Below, one piece after another: positions 27,420 to 35,112 of a DNA stretch of 64,000 bases; position 1 is the stretch's first letter, and each line of letters opens with the position of its first letter. The position numbers and the translations under genes are program-made. Source of the DNA: Bradyrhizobium mercantei (GTDB lineage: Bacteria; Pseudomonadota; Alphaproteobacteria; Rhizobiales; Xanthobacteraceae); NCBI RefSeq assembly GCF_001982635.1, contig NZ_MKFI01000001.1:248001-312000 (forward strand), in the 5' to 3' direction. Below the pieces are notes generated by a model, which had not been told where the DNA came from, made no database searches, and saw nothing but the letters and a program-made list of their open reading frames with translations.

Positions 27420-27458
27420 TTCCCTGACCTGCAATTCTAGCCTGTCACGCGCGGGCAT

Positions 27459-27477
27459 CGCCGTCTGAAGGACGGCG
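27459..27477. other. small hairpin between rsh and pdxJ
   Basis: CGCCGTC and GACGGCG form a 7-bp stem around TGAAG in the 78-bp gap between the rsh stop and the pdxJ start. No T-run follows in the minus direction, so it may be a weak terminator, an mRNA-stability element or chance. Confidence 0.3.
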
Positions 27478-27497
27478 TCGCTTCCGCTCGCCTGTGC

Positions 27498-29789
27498 TTA
27501 CCCATTGACGCGCTCGACCTTCGCGACCACGGCCTTGGCGCGCAACTGCGCGATGATAGCGAGGAGATGCTTGAGGTCATAGACCTCAAGATCGATGGTC
27601 AGCTCCGTGAAATCGGGCGATTGGCGCGACATGTGGATGTTGTCGATGTTGCCGTCGTGCTCGGCGATCACGGTCGCGATCTGGGCGAGGCTGCCGGGCT
27701 CGTTGACATTGTGGATCAGGATGCGCGCCGGAAAGCGCTGCGGCATGGTCTCGTCGATGTCCCAGCGCACGTCGAGCCAGCGCTCCGGCTCCTCCTCGAA
27801 ATCCTTCAGCGCCGGCGACTGGATCGGATAGATCGTGATCCCCTCGCCCGGCGTGACGATGCCGACGATCCGGTCGCCCGGCACCGCGCCGCCGTTCGGC
27901 GCGAACTTCACCGGCAGGTCGGAATTGATGCCGCGCACCGGGATCACCGAGGTGGCGCGCGCCGGATGCGGCGGGTTCTGCGTCTTCAGCTTGGCGGCGA
28001 GCCCCTTCTTGGCGCCGTAGCGCACCAGCCGCTCTTCCTTGTAGTCGGGATACATCGCCCGCGCGACGTCGGAGGCCTTGATCTCGCCGCGTCCGACCGA
28101 GGCCATCACCTCCTCGATCGAGGTGCGCGCGAGCCGCGGCAAGGCGCCCTTCAGCTTGTCGTCGGCATATTCGATCTTGGCACGGGCGAACAGGCGGTCG
28201 ACGATGCGGCGGCCGAGGCCGGCATACTGGTCGCGCACGGCATCACGGGTGGCACGCCGGATCGCGGCACGCGCCTTGCCGGTTCGGGCGAGCGCTTCCC
28301 AGGCCGACGGCGGCGCCGACTGCGCCTTCGAGGTCAGCACCTCGACCTCGTCGCCGTTCTGCAACTCGGACGACAGCGGCGCGAACTTGCCGTTGATCTT
28401 GCAGCCGACCGCGCTGTTGCCGACACCGGTGTGCACGGCATAGGCGAAATCGATCACGTTGGCGTTGCGCGGCAGTGCGATCAGCTTGCCCTTCGGCGTG
28501 AAGCAGAACACCTGGTCGTGGAACAGCTCGAGCTTGGTGTGCTCGAGGAATTCTTCCGGATTGGAGCTTTCCGAGAGGATGCCGATGGTGTGGCGCAGCC
28601 AGGCGAAGGCGTTGGACTCGTGCTTCAGCCGCTCGTGCGGCGAGCCCTCGCCCTCCTTGTAGAAGGCGTGCGCGGCAATGCCGAACTCGGCGATCTGGTT
28701 CATTTCCTCGGTGCGGATCTGCAATTCGACGCGCTGCTTGCCGGGACCGATCACCGTGGTGTGGATCGAGCGGTAATCGTTCTGCTTCGGGGTCGAGATG
28801 TAGTCCTTGAAGCGGCCCGGCACGACCGGCCAGGTGGTGTGAACGATGCCGAGTGCACGGTAGCAGGCGCCGACATCGTCGAGGATGATGCGGAACCCGT
28901 AGATGTCGGACAGTTGCTCGAAGCCGACCGACTTGCGCTCCATCTTGGTCCAGATCGAGAACGGCTGCTTGCGCCGGCCGAACACCCGCGCGGTGATGCC
29001 GTTCTTCTGCAGGTTCTTGGAGAGCTGGGTTTCGATCTCGCCGATCAGGTTGCGGTTGCGCTCGGCCAGTGAATCGAGCCGCTGCTTGACCACCGCATAG
29101 GCCTCGGGATCGAGCACGAAGAACGACAGATCCTCGAGTTCCTCGCGCATCTCCTGCATACCCATGCGGCCGGCCAGCGGCGCATAGATATCCAGCGTCT
29201 CCTCGGCGATGCGGCGGCGCGAGGCCGGCGGCATGAACTCCATGGTCCGCATGTTGTGCAGGCGGTCGGCGAGCTTGATCAGCAGCACGCGGACGTCGTC
29301 GGCGATCGCCAGCAGCAGCTTGCGCAGATTCTCGGCCTGCTTGGCCTCGCGCGACACCAGTTCCAGCCGCTTCAGCTTGGTCAGGCCCTCGACCAGCGCA
29401 CCGATCTCGTGGCCGAACACGGTGTCGATCTCGGCCCGCGTCGCCTCGGTGTCCTCGATCGTGTCGTGCAGCAGCGCCGCCACGATCGTGGCGTCGTCGA
29501 GCTTGAGGTTGGTGAGGATCGCGGCGACCTCGAGCGGATGCGAGAAATAGGGATCGCCGGAGGCACGCATCTGCGTGCCGTGCGCCTTCATGGCGTAGAC
29601 ATAGGCGCGGTTGAGCAGGTCTTCGTTGGTGTCGGGGTTATAGGAACGGACCCGCTCGACGAGGTCATATTGTCGCATCATGCGCGTCCGCGGCTTGGCC
29701 GGCCTCTCCGCCGCGGACGACGCCGGCGCCACCGCGACCGTTTCGGTTGCAGCCTGCATCTGGATGGAACTGCGGCGTCGATACGCCAT
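27498..29789 (-). CDS. rsh: bifunctional (p)ppGpp synthetase/hydrolase
   Basis: A 763-residue stringent-response enzyme, the single long RelA/SpoT homologue usual in rhizobia. The HD hydrolase domain has His108-Asp109 in ALLHDTIEDTEATRAE. The synthetase domain shows EQLSDIYGFRIILDDVGACY and TPKQNDYRSIHTTVIGPGKQ. A TGS domain (FCFTPKGKLIALPRNANVID) and a C-terminal ACT domain (ARILIHNVNEPGSLAQIATV) follow. Both catalytic halves look intact. AGAGG lies 10 bases before ATG 29789. It follows rpoZ, as in many alphaproteobacteria, but a hairpin stands between. Confidence 0.96.
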   Translation of the reverse strand: MAYRRRSSIQMQAATETVAVAPASSAAERPAKPRTRMMRQYDLVERVRSYNPDTNEDLLNRAYVYAMKAHGTQMRASGDPYFSHPLEVAAILTNLKLDDATIVAALLHDTIEDTEATRAEIDTVFGHEIGALVEGLTKLKRLELVSREAKQAENLRKLLLAIADDVRVLLIKLADRLHNMRTMEFMPPASRRRIAEETLDIYAPLAGRMGMQEMREELEDLSFFVLDPEAYAVVKQRLDSLAERNRNLIGEIETQLSKNLQKNGITARVFGRRKQPFSIWTKMERKSVGFEQLSDIYGFRIILDDVGACYRALGIVHTTWPVVPGRFKDYISTPKQNDYRSIHTTVIGPGKQRVELQIRTEEMNQIAEFGIAAHAFYKEGEGSPHERLKHESNAFAWLRHTIGILSESSNPEEFLEHTKLELFHDQVFCFTPKGKLIALPRNANVIDFAYAVHTGVGNSAVGCKINGKFAPLSSELQNGDEVEVLTSKAQSAPPSAWEALARTGKARAAIRRATRDAVRDQYAGLGRRIVDRLFARAKIEYADDKLKGALPRLARTSIEEVMASVGRGEIKASDVARAMYPDYKEERLVRYGAKKGLAAKLKTQNPPHPARATSVIPVRGINSDLPVKFAPNGGAVPGDRIVGIVTPGEGITIYPIQSPALKDFEEEPERWLDVRWDIDETMPQRFPARILIHNVNEPGSLAQIATVIAEHDGNIDNIHMSRQSPDFTELTIDLEVYDLKHLLAIIAQLRAKAVVAKVERVNG

Positions 29790-29942
29790 GAACTCGCTGC
29801 CTCTCGTGCGGGACCAGAACGTCCCACTCTCCTCAATCTAGTGCGCTTTCGAATGAAGCTGCACCCCGCGCGGGCCCCGGAACCATTCAATTTCCCGCGT
29901 CCGCATAGGACGCACCGTAACAGCAAAATTGTCAACAAAAGC

Positions 29943-29970
29943 AAAGGCCCGGAACGATGTCCGGGCCTTT
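29943..29970 (-). terminator. intrinsic terminator of rpoZ
   Basis: AAAGGCCCGGA-ACGATG-TCCGGGCCTTT is an 11-bp perfect stem with a 6-base loop. On the minus strand it begins 38 bases after the rpoZ stop and is followed by the T-rich stretch GCTTTTGTTG. It should end most rpoZ transcripts before rsh, so rsh likely has its own promoter in the remaining 150 bp. Confidence 0.8.
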
Positions 29971-30007
29971 GGCAAATCTCTTGGAAACCAGGAGCTGAAC
30001 GACGAGC

Positions 30008-30400
30008 CTACTCGTCTTCCTCGGGCTGCTCCTCCGGCGGCGCCAGGCCCTCGAGGCCCTTCAGCAGCTCTTCCTCGGTCATCCGCTCGACCGCGACCTC
30101 GGTGTCGTCGGCGTCGACGCTGGCACCGGCGGAACCGATCAGCGGCACGGTGTCGGGCTCGGGCTCGTCGACCTCGACGAACTTCTGCAGGGAGTGCACG
30201 AGTTCCTCTTTCAGGTCTTCCGGCGAGATCGTCGAATCGGCGATCTCGCGCAGCGAGACGACCGGGTTCTTGTCGTTGTCGCGATCAACCGTGAGTTGCG
30301 AGCCCGACGAGATCATCCGGGCGCGGTGCGCGGCCAACAGGACGAGGTCGAAGCGATTGTCGACCTTATCAATGCAATCTTCGACGGTGACGCGAGCCAT
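30008..30400 (-). CDS. rpoZ: RNA polymerase omega subunit
   Basis: A 130-residue assembly chaperone of RNA polymerase that also forms part of the ppGpp site in proteobacteria. The conserved start is [20 protein letters not shown], followed by [13 protein letters not shown] and [11 protein letters not shown]. The C-terminal third is a long acidic tail ([20 protein letters not shown]), as usual in alphaproteobacteria. It neighbours rsh, which makes ppGpp. Confidence 0.96.
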   Translation of the reverse strand: MARVTVEDCIDKVDNRFDLVLLAAHRARMISSGSQLTVDRDNDKNPVVSLREIADSTISPEDLKEELVHSLQKFVEVDEPEPDTVPLIGSAGASVDADDTEVAVERMTEEELLKGLEGLAPPEEQPEEDE

Positions 30401-30760
30401 CTCGAGGCGCTCCGTGGTAAAAGGGACCGAACATGTAGGTTATGAGGGTTAGTTATAGGGCTGGCCCCCGTTTCGCAAGGTAAAATTTGTGATTTGCCTT
30501 CCGAACAGGCTCTGATAACTCGGTCTGCCGGGGCCAGAAGGGCCGGAGCGTCTGACGACATGGCCAGGTTGCTGTCCCAGGCAAGTAAATCTCTTCATTG
30601 CAATGTCAAAGGTCTAGGCTTTTTGCCCTCGCCTCACCATAATTGCGGTGGTGACTGTCGTGGGGAAAGATTCACAGAACTTTAGGCAGCAACGCAGGAA
30701 ATTGCGCGCGGTTGATCGCCGCTGCGCTAAGAACACTAACAACCACGCGAGAACACTTTG
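30401..30760. other. 360-bp divergent intergenic region, rpoZ to NYN gene
   Basis: No gene is supported here. The rpoZ-proximal part holds a plausible promoter (30452-30479). The rest (30480-30760) shows no RNA structure or repeat I can defend and presumably contains the promoter of the NYN-udg pair. Confidence 0.5.
30452..30479 (-). promoter_or_regulatory. candidate sigma-70-type promoter of rpoZ
   Basis: On the minus strand CTTGCG (30479-30474) and TATAAC (30457-30452) are separated by 16 bp and lie about 50 bp upstream of the rpoZ start codon. This resembles the alphaproteobacterial CTTGAC/TATAAY pattern. Called by eye only. Confidence 0.4.
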
Positions 30761-31402
30761 ATGTCGTCACCTGTTTCCAACAAGATCGCGCTCTTCATCG
30801 ACGGAGCCAATCTTTACGCAACCGCAAAGACGCTCGGCTTCGACATCGACTACAAGCGCCTCCTCAAGGAATTCCAGAGTCGCGGCACGCTGCTCCGTGC
30901 GTTCTACTACACGGCGATCATCGAGGATCAGGAGTACTCGTCGATCCGTCCGCTGATCGACTGGCTCGACTACAACGGCTACACCGTCGTCACCAAGGCG
31001 ACCAAGGAATTCATCGACGCCAGCGGCCGCCGCAAGGTGAAGGGCAATATGGACATCGAGCTCGCCGTCGATGCCATGGAACTCGCCGAGCACATCGACC
31101 AGATGATCCTGTTCTCCGGCGACGGCGACTTCCGCTCGCTGGTCGAGGCCGTCCAGCGCCGCGGCGTTCGCGTCACCGTGATCTCCACCATTGCCAGCCA
31201 GCCGCCGATGATCGCCGACGAGTTGCGCCGCCAGGCCGACGTCTTCACCGACCTCGTCGAGCTGCAATCCAAGCTTGGCCGCGATCCGTCCGAACGTCCG
31301 GCCCCGCGCGAACCCCGCGAACCGCGTCATCACTCCCCGCAATTCCTGCAGCGCGCGACCACCATGGCCCCACGGGGAGCCGATGACGATTTCGACGAGT
31401 AA
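30761..31402 (+). CDS. NYN domain protein (LabA/DUF88 family)
   Basis: A 213-residue PIN-like NYN-fold protein, probably a metal-dependent RNase. Acidic active-site motifs are visible: Asp14 in IALFIDGANLYATAKTLG, Asp in KGNMDIELAVDAMEL and the GDGDF box in LFSGDGDFRSLVEA. The C-terminal 40 residues are a disordered Pro/Arg-rich tail (PAPREPREPRHHSP) with an acidic end (DDDFDE). Its last 20 bp overlap the uracil-DNA glycosylase gene, so the two are translationally linked. ATG 30761 is preceded by an in-frame TTG. Confidence 0.9.
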   Translation: MSSPVSNKIALFIDGANLYATAKTLGFDIDYKRLLKEFQSRGTLLRAFYYTAIIEDQEYSSIRPLIDWLDYNGYTVVTKATKEFIDASGRRKVKGNMDIELAVDAMELAEHIDQMILFSGDGDFRSLVEAVQRRGVRVTVISTIASQPPMIADELRRQADVFTDLVELQSKLGRDPSERPAPREPREPRHHSPQFLQRATTMAPRGADDDFDE

Positions 31403-32042
31403 TCTCGTCGCCGCATCCCAGCGTCCCGACAGCAACTGTCAGCTCTGTCCAAGGCTGGCCGACTTCCGCGCAGAAGCCCGCGCGCGCAACCCGGACTGGT
31501 TCAACTCTCCGGTGGAATCGTTCGGCGACCCGAATGCGCGGTTACTGATCGTTGGCCTTGCGCCGGGCATGCAGGGCGCCAACCGCACCGGCCGTCCTTT
31601 CACCGGCGATTACGCCGGTGATCTGCTCTACGCGACCTTGCTCGAATACGGCTTCGCCAGCGGCGTCTATCAGGCACGGCCGGACGACGGCATGAAGCTG
31701 GTCGACGCCCGGATCAGCAATGCGGTGCGCTGCGTGCCGCCGCAGAACAAGCCGCTGCCGGCCGAGATCAACACCTGCCGGCAATTCCTCCGCGCCACCA
31801 TCGCCACCATGCCGAAGCTGCGCGCCATCGTGCTGCTCGGGCGAATCGCCCACGAATCAACCTTGAGAGCGCTGGACATCCGCTTGGCCGCAGCGCCCTT
31901 TGTGCACGGTGCAGTGCATAGCGCAGGCCAATTCAAGCTGTACGACAGCTACCACTGCTCGCGCTACAACACGAACACCGGCGTGCTGACGACCGACATG
32001 TTCCGCAAGGTCTTCGCGACGGTGCGCAAGGAGCTCGGCTAG
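31383..32042 (+). CDS. uracil-DNA glycosylase, family 5 (UdgB type)
   Basis: A 219-residue base-excision repair enzyme. The iron-sulphur-type cysteines are present (CQLCPRL near the N-terminus and later Cys). Motif 1 reads LIVGLAPGMQGANRTGRPFT; GLAPG rather than GEAPG and the ANRTGR stretch favour family 5 over family 4. DARISNAVRCVPPQNKP is another family element, and the C-terminal HCSRYNTNTG holds the motif 2 His. The start at 31383 has GGGGAG upstream and overlaps the NYN gene by 20 bp in another frame. Confidence 0.88.
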   Translation: MTISTSNLVAASQRPDSNCQLCPRLADFRAEARARNPDWFNSPVESFGDPNARLLIVGLAPGMQGANRTGRPFTGDYAGDLLYATLLEYGFASGVYQARPDDGMKLVDARISNAVRCVPPQNKPLPAEINTCRQFLRATIATMPKLRAIVLLGRIAHESTLRALDIRLAAAPFVHGAVHSAGQFKLYDSYHCSRYNTNTGVLTTDMFRKVFATVRKELG

Positions 32043-32248
32043 CGCAGCGCTCGGGCGGCATCCACTTTGCGAACCGCTATCCGAAGTCCGCAACGCCACA
32101 GCAAACCCGCACCATTTCGGAATAATAGAAAAATATCCCTGAGTTGCCCGACGTGTCAAGTCGGCTGGCCGGGCGCCGGCGCGGCCGGCTGCTTTGCATG
32201 GGGTTGTTTTCGATATTTTGGCAGCGCCCCCTGCGGCGACGCTCTGGC

Positions 32249-32830
32249 CTAGTCCTTCCGCGGATTGTCCTTCAGCCATTCCAGCACGTCGCCGGCATTC
32301 CGGTCGGGCGGGAACACCGGATAGAACACATGCGTGATGCGTCCATCGTCGATGACGAGCGCGAGCCGCTTGATCAGGGTCAGGCCGGCCACCGACATCG
32401 TCGGCAATCTCAGCGTGTGCGTCAGCTCAAGCGCCTCGTCTGAGAGCACCGGGAACGGCAGATGCAGGCGCGACGCCATCTCGGTCTGGTAGGCATTGCT
32501 TTGGGTCGACAGCCCGAACACCTGGGCAGCACCGGCCGCCTTCAGCTCGGCGAACAGGTCGCGGAACGCGCAGGTCTGTGGCGTACAGCCGCGGGCGCCC
32601 GGGATCATGTCCCAATCATCGACCAGCCCGATCTTGCCGGGCTCGCCGGTTCGCGGATAGGCGAACACCACGGTGCGGCCCTGCAGCGCCGACAGCGCCA
32701 CCGAGGTGTCGTCGGTGGCGCGCAGCCGGACCGGCGGGATCGTCATGCCGACGAGATGCGCCGCGCCGCCGTCGTCCGTGGGCGCCGGGATCTTGCTCCA
32801 GTCGACATCGGTGAGGCTGCTCTGGGTCAT
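32249..32830 (-). CDS. peroxiredoxin (AhpC/TSA, PrxQ-like)
   Basis: A 193-residue thiol peroxidase. The redox centre is GARGCTPQTCAFRD, with two cysteines four apart in the place of the PrxQ GCT...C pair. The preceding loop (YPRTGEPGKIGLVDDWDMIP) is longer than in E. coli Bcp. The thioredoxin-fold elements PFPVLSDEALELTHTLRLPT and LALVIDDGRITHVFYPVFPP follow. It probably reduces H2O2 or organic peroxides in the cytosol. Isolated, with a palindromic repeat just upstream. Confidence 0.85.
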   Translation of the reverse strand: MTQSSLTDVDWSKIPAPTDDGGAAHLVGMTIPPVRLRATDDTSVALSALQGRTVVFAYPRTGEPGKIGLVDDWDMIPGARGCTPQTCAFRDLFAELKAAGAAQVFGLSTQSNAYQTEMASRLHLPFPVLSDEALELTHTLRLPTMSVAGLTLIKRLALVIDDGRITHVFYPVFPPDRNAGDVLEWLKDNPRKD

Positions 32831-32850
32831 CGGCCTACATCTCCCTGAGC

Positions 32851-32933
32851 GTCATTGCGAGCGAAGCGAAGCAATCCATAGCGACGTGCACTGGATGGGT
32901 GGATTGCTTCGTCGCTTCGCTTCTCGCAATGAC
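32851..32933. repeat. palindromic dispersed repeat (GTCATTGCGAGCGAAGC family)
   Basis: An 83-bp near-perfect inverted repeat. GTCATTGCGAGCGAAGCGAAGCAATCCA pairs with the reverse complement ending at 32933 (GGATTGCTTCGTCGCTTCGCTTCTCGCAATGAC), around a short non-palindromic centre. I recognise it as a very common dispersed element in Bradyrhizobium. It fills the gap between the peroxiredoxin and smpB genes. Confidence 0.85.
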
Positions 32934-32943
32934 GGCTTGAGTC

Positions 32944-33417
32944 CTATCCCCGCGCCCGCAGCAGGCGGCCCTTTTCGCGGCTCCAGTCGCGCTTCTTCTC
33001 ACTCTCGCGCTTGTCGTGCAGCTTCTTGCCCTTGGCGACCGCGAGCAGCAGTTTGGCACGGCCGCGTTCGTTGAAGTACAGTTTTAGCGGAATGAGCGTC
33101 ATGCCCTCGCGGTCGACCGCGCCGAGCAGCTTGTTGATCTGCTTGCGATGCAGCAGCAGCTTTCGCGGCCGCTTCGGCTCGTGGTTGAAGCGGTTGGCCT
33201 GGAGATACTCCGGGATGTTGGCGTTGATCAGCCACAGCTCGCCGTTCTTGGAATCCGCATAGGATTCCGCGATCGTGCTCTTGCCGCTGCGGATTGATTT
33301 CACCTCGGTGCCGGTCAGCGAAATGCCGGCCTCGATCGTGTCCTCGATTGCGTAGTTGAAGCGGGCCTTTCGGTTTTCGGCGACAACCTTGATCGGGCGT
33401 TCGTTCTTCTCGGCCAC
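32944..33417 (-). CDS. smpB: SsrA-binding protein SmpB
   Basis: A 157-residue trans-translation factor that delivers tmRNA to stalled ribosomes. Core motifs are [38 protein letters not shown] and [20 protein letters not shown]. The basic C-terminal tail ([20 protein letters not shown]) that inserts in the mRNA channel is complete. It follows mscL by one base on the minus strand, in a dapA-mscL-smpB string. Confidence 0.96.
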   Translation of the reverse strand: MAEKNERPIKVVAENRKARFNYAIEDTIEAGISLTGTEVKSIRSGKSTIAESYADSKNGELWLINANIPEYLQANRFNHEPKRPRKLLLHRKQINKLLGAVDREGMTLIPLKLYFNERGRAKLLLAVAKGKKLHDKRESEKKRDWSREKGRLLRARG

Positions 33418-33418
33418 G

Positions 33419-33835
33419 TTAGCCCTTCTTGAGGAGGTCGCGGATTTCCGTCAGCAGCACGACCTCGTCGGACGGCTTCGGCGGCTCGGCGGGCTTGGCC
33501 TCATCCTTGCGTTTGAACTGGTTCATGAAGCGGACGACCGTGAACAGCACGAAGGCGATGATCAGGAAGTTGAGCGTCAGCGTCAGGAAGTTGCCCCAGG
33601 CCAGCACCGCACCCTGCTTCTTGGCGTCGGCCAGGTTGGTTGCGTTGACGGCCTTGGAAAGCCCGGTGAAGTAGTTGGAGAAGTCGAGGCCGCCCGTGAT
33701 CGCGCCGATGATCGGCATGATGATGTCGCCGACCAGCGAGGTGACGATCGCGCCGAACGCAGCACCGATGATGACGGCGACGGCGAGGTCGACGACATTG
33801 CCCTTCATGGCAAACTCGCGGAATTCCTTCAGCAT
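33419..33835 (-). CDS. mscL: large-conductance mechanosensitive channel MscL
   Basis: A 138-residue inner-membrane channel that opens under turgor stress. The N-terminal [20 protein letters not shown] leads into the pore helix [20 protein letters not shown]; the second helix is [20 protein letters not shown]. The cytoplasmic C-terminal helix ([12 protein letters not shown]) is present. The start at 33835 fits GGGGATGGGC upstream; the frame to 33877 is longer than the family needs. It lies between dapA and smpB. Confidence 0.95.
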   Translation of the reverse strand: MLKEFREFAMKGNVVDLAVAVIIGAAFGAIVTSLVGDIIMPIIGAITGGLDFSNYFTGLSKAVNATNLADAKKQGAVLAWGNFLTLTLNFLIIAFVLFTVVRFMNQFKRKDEAKPAEPPKPSDEVVLLTEIRDLLKKG

Positions 33836-33894
33836 GCCCATCCCCTTCTCTTCGACATTGCGCACGGCATTGTTCACGGCGGTACCGTTCCGGC

Positions 33895-34785
33895 TCAGTT
33901 GATCAGGCCGGCATGCACCATGGCGCTGCGGACGGCCTGGCGGGTCGATTCAGCGACCGGCACCATCGGCAGGCGCAGCTTCTCGTCGAGCTTGCCGAGC
34001 AGCGACATCGCGTACTTCACCGGCGCCGGATTGCTCTCGATGAACAGGTTGGTGTGCAGCGGCATCAGCTTGTCGTGGATCTTCAGCGCGGTGGTGACGT
34101 CGCCCTTCTGCCATGCGGTCTGGAACTCCGAGCACAGCCGCGGCGCGACGTTCGAGGTCACCGAGATGCAGCCATGGCCGCCATGCGCCATGTAGCCGAT
34201 GATGGTGGCGTCCTCGCCGGACAGCTGGTTGAAGTCCTCGCCCATCGCGGCGCGCTGCTGCGAGACCCGCACCATGCTGGCGGTCGCATCCTTGACGCCG
34301 GCGATGTTCTTCAGCTCGAACAGCCGCTTCATGGTGTCGACCGACATGTCGATCACCGAGCGCGGCGGGATGTTGTAGATGATGATCGGAATGCCGATCG
34401 CGTCGTTGATCGCCTTGAAGTGCTGGTACATGCCTTCCTGGGTCGGCTTGTTGTAGTACGGCGTCACCACCAGCACCGCGTTGGCACCCGCCTTCTCGGC
34501 GTGCTCGGCGAGCTCGATCGCCTCCTTGGTCGAGTTCGAGCCGGCGCCGGCGATGACGGGCACCCGGCCCTTGGCCTCCTCGATGCACCATTCGACCACC
34601 CGCTTGTGCTCGTCGTGGCTCAGCGTCGGGCTCTCGCCGGTGGTGCCGACCGGCACCAGGCCGTGCGTGCCCTCTTCGATCTGCCAGTTCACGAGCCCGC
34701 GGAACGCCGCCTCGTCCACCGAGCCGTTTTTGAAGGGCGTCACCAAGGCAGTGAATGATCCCCGGAATTTTGTCTTGGCTGCCAT
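33895..34785 (-). CDS. dapA: 4-hydroxy-tetrahydrodipicolinate synthase
   Basis: A 296-residue class I aldolase-fold enzyme that joins pyruvate and aspartate semialdehyde in lysine/diaminopimelate synthesis. The Schiff-base Lys165 is in [11 protein letters not shown]; Tyr137 is in [25 protein letters not shown] binds pyruvate. First gene of dapA-mscL-smpB on the minus strand, and divergent from the lytic transglycosylase, another peptidoglycan-related gene. Confidence 0.96.
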   Translation of the reverse strand: MAAKTKFRGSFTALVTPFKNGSVDEAAFRGLVNWQIEEGTHGLVPVGTTGESPTLSHDEHKRVVEWCIEEAKGRVPVIAGAGSNSTKEAIELAEHAEKAGANAVLVVTPYYNKPTQEGMYQHFKAINDAIGIPIIIYNIPPRSVIDMSVDTMKRLFELKNIAGVKDATASMVRVSQQRAAMGEDFNQLSGEDATIIGYMAHGGHGCISVTSNVAPRLCSEFQTAWQKGDVTTALKIHDKLMPLHTNLFIESNPAPVKYAMSLLGKLDEKLRLPMVPVAESTRQAVRSAMVHAGLIN

Positions 34786-35112
34786 GGACTTCCTCCAAAC
34801 GCTTCAGGCTAAAGGCTAGGTCGACGGACCCTTGTTGTTGTCGTGCTCACGTCCGTGCAACCGGCACCCGGTTGATGCGAAACGCCATGAAAGGCAATTC
34901 ATATCGGGTCTGGCGGACAGGCGAAAGGGCCGTACCGTACCTATTCCCAACGGTAATCCGCGGCGCGCGAAACCGCTTCCAGCCGCGATTTTGCCGTTGT
35001 GCTGGCGCAAACAGCCGCACCGGCAGGCTTCTTAGTATTTTGTCTACGTTTTCAATCAAATAAGAACCCATGGCCCAAACGACCAGATGATTCGGGGCCG
35101 CAGAGGACTTCT
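34786..35112. other. 327-bp divergent intergenic region, dapA to slt
   Basis: This stretch between two divergent genes should hold both promoters. I see no convincing -35/-10 pair, RNA gene or repeat. An open frame continues upstream from slt to 34999, but it lacks a ribosome site and would block the signal peptide. Confidence 0.4.
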
